Part shown: positions 55,955-64,000 of the stretch, piece by piece
How positions within the stretch are numbered: position 1 is the stretch's first letter
How the letters are laid out: every line of letters starts with the position of its first letter
Origin: Gonatopus flavifemur
Lineage: Eukaryota > Arthropoda > Insecta > Hymenoptera > Dryinidae
Assembly: GCA_018340375.1 (NCBI GenBank)
Contig: JAFFJZ010000013.1
Location: forward strand, 6,178,501-6,242,500
Length of the DNA stretch: 64,000 nucleotides
Direction: 5' to 3'
Notes under the pieces: model-generated
The model's database searches: none
Told to the model about the DNA's origin: nothing
The model's input: only the letters and a program-made list of their open reading frames with translations
Made by a program: the position numbers and the translations under genes

Positions 55955-58744
55955 GTTTGTTATAATGAACATTTTGGGGACTTATGATTGGAGAATCGAT
56001 TGCAAAAAAACCGTTTGAGACATTTCAATGGAATTTTCAGGATTTATTGTTAACTATTCACTTTTGATAAAAAATTCAGAACATTAAATTATTTTTATAT
56101 TATCATATTATTAATCAACTTTTTAGTAAACAAATACGAATTTCAATGGCTTCTCCCTCGAATAAAAGAAATTTTTTTTCAGTGACACGTGTTATACACT
56201 TGAGTTGAAGATTCAATAAAAAAAATGCACTGCTCGCAATTAGTTTTGGGCGATGAGCCCTGATTTGACTTGGCTTCGAATTCAGTCTACTATAATTAGT
56301 GGGGAAAAGTGGGCGTATACGAGTAGTGATTTTTTCGAGTCGAGTCAAGTAAATGAAGTTTCGAGTCCAGTCGAGCCGAGTACTCGAAATTTATCGAGTA
56401 GCAGAAAATACTCGGCTCGACGAGTACTCGACTTGACTCGTCTCAAGTATACTCGTGTCACGTCGCGCAATTTTTCGACCCTTCAATGATGTTTTAATAC
56501 ATTATTTCAGGGCGAATTGCGGGACTTTTGTCCTGTCTTTTGCCCGACCACACGCTTTACGACCCCGGAAGCGAGAGGACCTTGAAATTCTTCGCCTCTC
56601 AACTCTTCCTCTCCCATTCACCCTCCTTGTCTACATTGTATTGTGCATCGCATGATACACATGCTGTGTGGACAAGTCTGGCCTACCTCTTCTCTCTCTG
56701 CATCGTGCCTGCCTAGTCAGTCGCACGATGTAGAGAACTTTCTTCTTCTCTTCTTCTGGTCTATTGGCCTCGCACTCGCACGCGTTGCTGTTTGCTGCAC
56801 GTGTAACGAGTTTTCTCTACCCTATGCGCTTTCTTCTTCACCTTCTTTTTCCTTTTCTCAAATTTCACGATGAGGTTGTCGAGTGGCGATCTCGGCCAAG
56901 GGCTTTTTCCTCAGATTTCCAATGGCTTCTTGCTCAGAATTCCTCCCAAAATAATAAAATAATTGAGTTCGAATTTTTTTTCCTTTTCACATTGTGAATG
57001 GTTGTATTGTTCTCAGCAAGCCACGTGCGGGCAGTGTCGATGTTGAGGCCAGCAAGAATCTGGCTTCGGCAGCGATAAAGCACGTACGGGTTTCATCAGC
57101 ATCGAAACCTAACACCGGATTTCTTCGAATTTCGATGGTATGTTGAAATGCTGATTGCGCTGGGAAAAATACAACTCCCTCTTGTTCTTTTTCTTGGCCC
57201 CCACTAATTTCCCACCAACCCCTCCGGGCCCGGGGCCGCCGCTTGGCAACGCCACGTCCTTAGTCTTCTTTCGACTTTTCAACCTCGCGTTCTTCCTTGG
57301 TAAGTTTACCCGGGTATTTCCTTCTTTGCCCCCCCCCCCTTTTTGACACTCCGGTGAATTCGCGGGCGCAATGGCAAGGAAAATTCCACTAGGGGTCTAT
57401 ACTTCCCCCTAGTAAAATAAATTAAGAAGTTTACGTTTAAATATCCATCACCTGAGCTATGAAGGGATAAAATTCTATGGAGAGAATTCGGGGCCCTTCC
57501 GCTCACAAGATGGATATTCCAAGGTCCATTTTCTGTGCCATTGGAGTCCGTGTTTTTCTCGGATTCGTCGGTTTGGGGGAGCAAGGAAGGAAACATTCCT
57601 AAATTCGCGGAGTTATATGGTTCTACGGTGCCGTCATATTTTCAGTTTTATTGATTTCCTTCAAATTTCTTTAGAAACATTCGAAATTTCGGGTCGATCG
57701 CGTAGTTTCAAACGTGCTCGAAACAAGTGGCAAGTGTTCGACGGCTCAGTTCAACTGATCTTAGCACACGCTTTTTACTCACGATCTGCTCGCAGCTTTG
57801 GGTAAGTCCGCATTTCCATTACTCTGATTTTACCTGGTTGTAGCGCCTACTTCCCAACTTTATCTCGATCTTTCCTTTCATCTCGTCCGTCGCACCAAAT
57901 GAAAGTGATATCCATATGGAAATATCAATATAAAGTAAATCCCATTCGTGTTTGAAAAATCGTGTTTCCATTGTAATTTCGATCTACAAAATTATTTCCA
58001 GAATATATTGAATATTCCATAATAAATTTGTCTTTAATGATACTCATTCACGACCATGTCCTCATCCACCCCCGGAGCGAGAAGCGAGGTATTCCGATGC
58101 CTCGGACGGTGAGAGCCAACAAACATATCAGCCTTGCCGCTCGGGTTGATATTAAAATTCTTGCTTTCGATAAATTCCATTATCGGAAACGAAGTGACGG
58201 AGAGTCCGATTAACGTTTCGAACTCATCCGTAACACTCGAAAATTTCGAGTACTCGCACACCCCTAGAGAAAAGTATTTTGCAATTAAAAATATTGTTTT
58301 CAATCAGATTTTATTTCCTTTCGCATAATTCACAAATTCAACTGATGATACACATAGATATGTATAATATGAGTACTCGACTCGACTCAAAACTTCATTT
58401 ACTCTACTCGACTCGAAAGAATCACTACCCGCACACGCCTACTTTTCCCCACTAATTATGGTAGACTGAATTCGAAGCCAAGTCAAATCAGGGCTCATCG
58501 CCCGTGGATAAATAAATTGATATTGTTGAAACTAATTGCGAGCAGTGCAATTTTTTTATTGAATATTCAACTCAAGTGTATAACACGTGTAACTGAAAAA
58601 AATTTTTTTTTTATTTGAGGGAGAAGCCATTGAAATTCGTATTTGTTTACTAGAAAGTTGATTAACAATATGCTAATATAAAAATAATTCCATGTTTGGA
58701 ATTTTTCATTGAATTATGAATAGTAAACAATTATTATAACAAAC
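55955..58744. mobile_element. Inverted-repeat element with distinct interior, ~2.8 kb
   Basis: The left arm (55955-56395) and right arm (58366-58744) are long inverted repeats. Blocks include gtttgttataat, aaacaaatacgaatttcaat, ggcttctccctcgaataaaa, cactgctcgcaattagtttt and gccaagtcaaatcagggctc complements. Inner arm ends carry gtactcgactcgactcg-type words. The right arm holds about 27 extra bases (gtggataaataaattgatat plus gttgaaa). The interior 56460-58240 is less AT-rich, pyrimidine-rich in part and contains consensus-like splice donors ggtaagt at 57299 and 57800. That might be a captured gene piece. No transposase was recognised. Confidence 0.65.
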
Positions 58745-59465
58745 ATCCTACTTTAAAATTGGGAGGGCGCCCATGTTTGAAGCCTCTATTTTCTGAATGC
58801 TGATTGACTGTAGGGATTCCCACGTGGCCCTTTCTTTTTTGAAGGTTCTTATGCAGAATTATCCATCGGTATCCTCCCGCTTTGCTTGTGTCGTGGAGAA
58901 AAATACCAGCCAGGAAGGCAACTCAGTTCATCAAGAACGGGCATCGTGAACGATAATTCCACCCCACATTCGTCCCGACTTTGTAATTGCATTATTGTGT
59001 TATATGATATCATAGTGTATAGTGTATTATACATAATATATAGTGTATAGTGTTTCGTGATTCGAATGTGCCCTCACCCCGGTGCGAAGTGCATTAGGAT
59101 CGAAGTGTTGGGCATTGTTTGGTAAGTGAATATTTTTAATGTGCAATTCAATTTTCAAAAACGATAACCGAATAAATACACTTCAATCTCCAAGACTTTT
59201 TGCAACGAAAAAAACAAACACGTAAAATGATATGTTCATCAAAAGCCATTCGCCGTGAGAATTTTTGATCATTCGCGGTTAAATGTAAAAATTATGATCG
59301 AATGCGATTTCGTTTGTTGCAACAAAAAGACAATAAAATATCGCAAATATGCGAGTAAGAAGTTACGCGTTATGGGATCATCGAAGTGTAAGAGTTTTTC
59401 ACGAGAAACCCTGACAAATCGACAAACAAAAAGAAGTGGGATGAGAGATTGTGAAAAAATTGACT
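58745..59465. other. Intergenic, no gene assigned
   Basis: A stretch at 58856-58960 has balanced composition (ccatcggtatcctcccgctt ... caggaaggcaactcag) and is followed by another ggtaagt at 59120. It might be part of an exon or an RNA gene, but I could not identify it. Confidence 0.3.
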
Positions 59466-59832
59466 CACGGAGAGAAAAAATTTGCTGACGCAGCAAATCG
59501 AGGTATTATATATAAAATAGCAAAATTTTTTGCTGACCTAGCTAAAAATTTGCTATAACAGCAATCGTGCTAGCTACGACAGCGATTTTTTAGCTGTGGC
59601 AGCAAAAAATGTTTGATCCGCCAGCAAATTTTCAGTATTATACACAGAATAGCAGACCAATTTTGCTGGGATAGCAAACAGTTTTTGCTGCCATAGCTAA
59701 AAATTCGCTGTCGCAGCTAACAAGATTGCTGGAACAGCAAATAGTTTGCTGTCACGGCAAAAAATTTGCTGCTCTGGCAAAAGGAACCCAAAAGTAGATT
59801 TCGCTGCCACAGCGAATTCCTTTCTCTCCGTG
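59466..59832. mobile_element. MITE built of cag/ctg palindromes, cacggagagaaa ends
   Basis: The ends cacggagagaaa and tttctctccgtg are perfect 12-bp inverted repeats. The 367-bp interior is a chain of short palindromes of the type ttgctg...cagcaa or agctg...cagc (at least ten), each able to form a small hairpin. Non-coding. Confidence 0.75.
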
Positions 59833-60744
59833 CTTGTTTTCCCAATTCAAATGAAACATGGTAGGATTACGATGAGGAGATAAACCAAGTGAACCCAAAT
59901 TACGGAATCAATCGATTGAACAGATCCAAGAGGACTTGAACAAACACGACGAACAACAATCAAAATTCTTCGATCTAAGAATCGATCGAAAGAATCAAAA
60001 TTGCGGAAAAGTTTGTTCGAGGGAGTTTAATCAATTGAATTGGATTACGATATTCTTTCATACAAAGCGCATTGTTTGTTGTTCATAAAGAAAACCGGTG
60101 TTCGACAACACACACCAAGAGTTTTATTTTGATTTGAATTTCGATCATTGCATGTAGGATTTGCTTATTTGGTCTGGAGAAAGATCGTTGTGTTTTGTTC
60201 ATGAAGAAAACCTCTGATGGAGAAAACGCACCATGAGTTTTGTTTTGATTTCAGTTGTGTTCATTTTATGTAGAATGGTTTTCTTTGGCTCCTTCTTATA
60301 CAAGCATTGAATTACGATATTCTTGTAGACGAGATGCATTGTTTATTGTCGATAACGAAAACCATCGGGCGACAATACGTGCGAGGAGTTCTGTTTTGAT
60401 TTTAGTTTCGTTCATTGCCCATATACGGAGAAACTGTCACACAGGTAGTCAAAGTCGTGTACATTGATGGTTAATGTGCACTGAAAGAATTTGTTCCCGC
60501 ATTGATTTGCAATGCGCTGCAGAGCCGCATTTAGAAATTTCTTTTTCTTCTTTCAATTGACGTATTGAAAAGGATAAGTGTTGGGCGGTCGCCTACTGTC
60601 TATCTTCTGTTACATGTCTTTTGAAGTGGGAAAGTAATTTCCTAAATCCGGTGCTGATGTGTTGACAACGTTCTCACATGAGCCATCGGTGCGAATATAC
60701 TGAGAATCGATGTGAAAAAGTTTTTTTCCAAACGGCGCGTGCAA
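59833..60744. repeat. Diverged repeats sharing gttttgatttnagt blocks
   Basis: Segments at about 60040-60150, 60190-60270 and 60320-60430, and again at 61615-61745, share the order attgtttgttgttnat, aaaaccnnnnggcgacaa, gngaggagtttngttttgat and cgttcattg. They are diverged copies of a roughly 120-150-bp unit. No gene was recognised in this stretch. Confidence 0.5.
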
Positions 60745-61510
60745 TATTCAGTTTTCCAAGCTTGTGTTGCGTGCGCAGAGTGAGTGATTCCCACACGGCA
60801 GTCAGACCAGTGCGGGGAAGCAATAAGCGTGCGGTAATAGTACATTACGATACGAGTGCGGGATGACCTACGTGTGCACGAGTATCGTATACTATTTTTC
60901 CTGACGAGGTGCGTGAACTCCGGTTTTCCAAGCCTGTGTTGCGTGCGCAGAGTGAGTGATTCCTACACGGCAGTCGGACCAGTGCGGTAAAGTAACTTTC
61001 CCTAACAGCGTGTGCAAAATTCGGTTTTCCAAGCCTGTATTGCGTGCGCAGAGTGAGTGATTCCTACACGGCAGTCGGACCAGTGCGGTAAAGTGATAAG
61101 CGTGCGGTAAAGTAACTGCGCACGCAATACAGGCTTGGAAAACCGAAGTTCGCGCACCTTGTCAGGAAAAATAGTACACGATACTCGTGCACACGTAGGT
61201 CATCCCGCACTCGCTTTGCTCGTGCGGGAACCACCTACTTTGCGCACTCGTATCGTAATGTACTATTACCGTACGCTTATTACCGCACTGGTCCGACTAC
61301 CGTGTAGGAATCACTCACTCTGTGCACGCAACACAGGTTCGTAAAAACGAAGTTCGCGCACCTCCTTAGGAAGAATAGTATGAGCAACTCGTGCGCTTTG
61401 GTCATCCCCCCACTCGCGTGATTTGTCGCCCTCGCTACGCTCGAGCGACAAGCTTCACGCTCGTGCGGGAATCGCCAACTTTGCACACTTGTTACACAAT
61501 GTACTATTTT
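60745..61510. repeat. Inverted cluster of gcgtgcgcagagtgagtgatt repeats
   Basis: Forward copies of ttgcgtgcgcagagtgagtg (about 60765, 60938 and 61040) with cacggcagtcggaccagtgc face reverse-complement copies at 61118-61345, followed by another diverged unit to 61510. The block tgcacgagtatcgta and its complement also occur on both sides. The centre is near 61117. Composition is richer in G+C than the flanks. Non-coding as far as can be seen. Confidence 0.7.
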
Positions 61511-61969
61511 TTTTGTTTCACATTGACCGTCAATGCGCAAGATATTCAAAACGTTGGTTATCAATGTGACAGTTTTTCCGTGTACAATATTTTCCTTCGT
61601 GTTTTTTTTTTCCATCAACTATTGCATCGAATTGCAATGTCTTCCCAGAACAAATGTACTGTTTGTTGTTGAGAGAATCGTTGGGCGACAATACATGCGA
61701 GGAGTTTTGTTTTGTTTTGATTTTAGTTCTCTTTATTTCTCATGGAATTTTTTTCCCCGTCTCTTTTTTATCAAACAATGCATCGGACCCTCCACGTGGA
61801 TGATTGCGGGTCTTCCAGGGGGATATTCATGATACCTGTCCTTGATGTCCTTTTTATCCATCCCTGGTAGTATCTGCTTCCTTTACGTGGTGGGGAGGAT
61901 AAGTATCTCAGAGTTGGATCTTTTTTTTGAGTGGAATAAACTACTCAAGAGAAAGAATACAAACTGAGA
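61511..61969. other. Intergenic, no gene seen
   Basis: Contains one copy of the 60040-type repeat (61615-61745) and then non-repeated sequence up to the RTE-like element. No coding region recognised. Confidence 0.4.
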
Positions 61970-62066
61970 GAAACGAGATCATCCTAATGCCAGAAACATC
62001 GGCAAAAACGGAAGGAAAGCGAGGGGAAACTACCTTCCTTGACATGTTTCAATACTTCCCGAGGAA

Positions 62067-63268
62067 ATGAAACCTTGTCCTAACCTGGAATATTATGTAA
62101 CGAAAACAAACGAACAAATTAATGAATACATGATGACGCTCTCTCGGGTAAAATATTCCGGAGGTGAACAAGTCTCCCGTTCGGATCTACGGGTGGAGGC
62201 TGCTCGAGGAAGCTTCATCAGCAAAGAACTGAAACCGAAGAATAGGATAGGGAAAAGAAACAACATTCTTCGAGGCGGAGCGTGGAATGTTAGATCACTG
62301 AAGCAAGTGGGAAAATTCGAAAATTTGAAATGAGAAATGAATAGGTTGAATATAGACGTAATGGGGATTAGCGAAATGAGATGGCCACGAGAGGGCGATT
62401 TCTGGAGTGGGGATTATAGAATAATTCATACAGGATCAAAGAACGGTCAAGCAGGGGTAGGAATTGTAATGCATAAAAGAGTAAGGAATGGAATAGAAAA
62501 TTATTTGTAACATAATGAACGTGTGATGATGGTTAGAATCAGAACAAAACCGGTAGACACAGTCATAGTCCAAGTATACATGCCCACATCTGCATATTCG
62601 GAGGAAGATATTGAAAAAACGTACGAAGAAATAGAAGAAGTGATAGAATATGTGAAGGGAGAAGAGAATTTGATAGTGATGGGGGATTGGAATGCGGTAG
62701 GAGGACAAGGAAAAGAGGACAACATAATAGGAGATTTTGCGTTAGGGAGGAGGAACGATAGAGGACAACGTTTATGATTATCACAAACACTTTATTTGAA
62801 AATCATCCAAGAAGAATCTACACTTGGAAAATGCCAGGAGATACAGCAAGATACCAAATCGATTACATATTAGTGAAACAAAGATTTAGAAACCAAGTGA
62901 AAAACTGTCAAACTTATCCCAGTGCAGATATAGATAGTGATCATAATATGTTGATGATGAAATGTTCTCTGAAATTCAAATCTCTGAAGAAGAAAAGGAA
63001 AATGCAGAAGAGATGGAATTTGAAGAACCTCAAGCAAAAACAAACACATGAGGCATTCGAGAAAATGTTGGATGAAAAATTGGGAGATCAAAAAGAGAAA
63101 GACTTGGGAATAGAGAGGAGATGGACAAAGATGAAGGGGAATATAAGAGAATGTGCGGATAAGATTTTGAAGAATAATGGAGTAGAACCTAAGAACCCAT
63201 GGATAACGGGAGAAATTTTAGAATTGATAAATGAAAGAAGAAAATACAAGAATAATGAGAGCCAATAA
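62067..63268 (+). pseudogene. RTE-like endonuclease domain
   Basis: The start at 62067 (MKPCPNLEYYVTK) is the first ATG in frame. GAWNVRSLKQVGKFENLK carries the first catalytic Asn and ends in a stop at 62331. The frame continues GISEMRW with the catalytic Glu, GDYRIIHTG and HKRVRNGIENYL, then another stop at 62507; VYMPTSAYSEEDI and VMGDWNAVGGQGKEDNIIGD with Asp and Asn follow. A frameshift near 62774 leads to RRIYTWKMPGD, RYQIDYILV and DIDSDHNMLMM with the final Asp-His pair. All endonuclease motifs are thus present though the frame is broken. A Lys-rich linker follows to 63268. It nicked target DNA in the active ancestor. Confidence 0.85.
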
Positions 63269-63427
63269 GGCCAGCAACGATACAAATCATTGAGAAATAA
63301 AATAATAAGAGAATCAAGGAAAGCAAAAGAACAGTGGTTAGAAGAGAAATGTCAGGAAATAGAAATAAGATTGCATTAAGGAAAAATAAATGAAGCATAT
63401 AGGATTATTAAAAGATTTTTCGGACAA

Positions 63428-64000
63428 TTGAAATCTAGAAGCAATAAGATTAGAAACTCTCTAGGACGACAATTGATTAAAACGGGAGAGAAAATAGAAC
63501 AGTGGATTAATCATTTGGAAGACTTGTTTAGTGGAAACGACGATATAGCACTTTTAGAGAAGGAGGAGGATGTAGATGAGGAAGAATTGGGAGATTCGAT
63601 ATTGAGATCAGAATTTGACAAGGCTTTGAAAGAATTGAAGAATAATAAAGCGCCAGGCATAGATGGCATAAGTGCGGACCTTATAAAAGCCTCCAGTGAA
63701 GGAACTCGTGACGCACTGCTTGAATTGATTAGAGATATGTACGAAAAAGGAGAAGTACCGGAAGATTTCCAAAAGAATAAAATTGTCGCTATCCCGAAGA
63801 AACAAGGGGCAGACAAATGCGAGAACTACAGAACGATCAGTTGAACTTCACATGCTTCGAAAATACTGACCAAAATTATATACAGGAGGATGGAAAATAA
63901 AATAGAGAGTAGACTGGCAGAAGATTAGTTTGGTTTTAGAAAAAATAGGGGAACGCAAGAAGCAATTTTAGCACTTAGGGCAGTAATAGAGAAAAGGATA
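63428..64000 (+). pseudogene. RTE-like reverse transcriptase, N-terminal part
   Basis: Encodes NHLEDLF, then FDKALKELKNNKAPGIDGIS (RT motif 1), DMYEKGEVPEDFQKNKIVAI, CENYRTIS, a stop at 63842, ASKILTKIIYRRME, then another stop after RLAED, and FGFRKNRGTQEAI with ALRAVIEKR at the window edge. These are typical RTE RT motifs. The catalytic A and C boxes lie outside the window. The fragment at 27228-28058 supplies the complementary C-terminal half of a similar element. Confidence 0.9.

Larger units (their letters stand above)
61970..64000 (+). mobile_element. RTE-like non-LTR retrotransposon, truncated by window edge
   Basis: The leader and start match the minus-strand copy at 1-640. The order is a short N-terminal region, an APE endonuclease, a basic linker and reverse transcriptase, continuing past the window. 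The 5' limit is placed where homology to the other copy starts (gatcatcctaatgccag, about 61978). Several stops and at least one frameshift show that it is decayed. Confidence 0.9.

Noticed and set aside
57617..57805. Host exon ending at ggtaagt
   Set aside because: A plausible acceptor (tattttcag) and donor exist, but the encoded peptide matches nothing and the stretch lies inside an inverted-repeat element; kept only as a possibility in the findings.

Overview
The window looks like an arthropod, most likely insect, intergenic or heterochromatic segment. It is AT-rich, has no prokaryotic gene organisation and no host protein-coding gene that I could recognise, and is packed with nested transposable elements of types common in insects: mariner (three full-length copies of different lineages), a piggyBac-like element, a Transib-like element, a hAT, an IS630/DUF4817-type transposase relic, RTE-like and CR1/Jockey-like non-LTR retrotransposons, several families of short foldback MITEs, and one very large foldback element. 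A phase-0, 75-bp GT-AG intron in the hAT transposase fits a eukaryote. I cannot name the species.

Layout. 1-640 is the 5' part of an RTE-like retrotransposon on the minus strand, cut by the window edge; a sister copy runs rightwards from about 61970 to the other edge, and a 3' fragment of the same type lies at 27228-28058. 3419-10020 is a 6.6-kb DNA element (12-bp TIR, 6-bp TSD) that contains MITEs and a decayed CR1/Jockey-like element (about 6640-9919). 11311-12578 is a Himar1-like (irritans) mariner relic. 13190-22250 is a palindromic piggyBac-like structure: a transposase pseudogene flanked by tandem arrays and by inverted copies of its own 3' region, with a 3.4-kb element inserted in the left arm; a Mos1-like mariner (22258-23543) sits just beyond it. 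24652-27228 is a DUF4817-type transposase relic split by a 2095-bp Transib-like element (24846-26940) and cut off by the RTE fragment. 30265-33882 is a hAT element with a CR1/Jockey-like insertion. 35423-36740 is a mariner with an open 357-codon transposase, the only apparently intact transposase in the window.

The dominant feature is 37700-50393: a 12.7-kb foldback element with perfect 9-bp target duplications, unique termini, 163-bp repeats and then long arrays of a strictly kept 31-bp unit, about 105 units in the left arm and about 270 in the right. Its architecture and target duplication parallel the Drosophila FB (Foldback) elements of the Mutator/MULE group, but it carries no transposase and no unique centre. 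From 50541 to 61970 there are foldback MITEs, an inverted-repeat element with a compositionally distinct interior (55955-58744), an inverted GC-richer repeat cluster (60745-61510), and long stretches where I see no gene.

The genes do not work together as a pathway. The window is a record of successive insertions whose order can be read from the nesting: for example DUF4817 element, then Transib and RTE; hAT, then CR1/Jockey-like; 12-bp-TIR element, then CR1/Jockey-like; MITE, then hairpin MITE.
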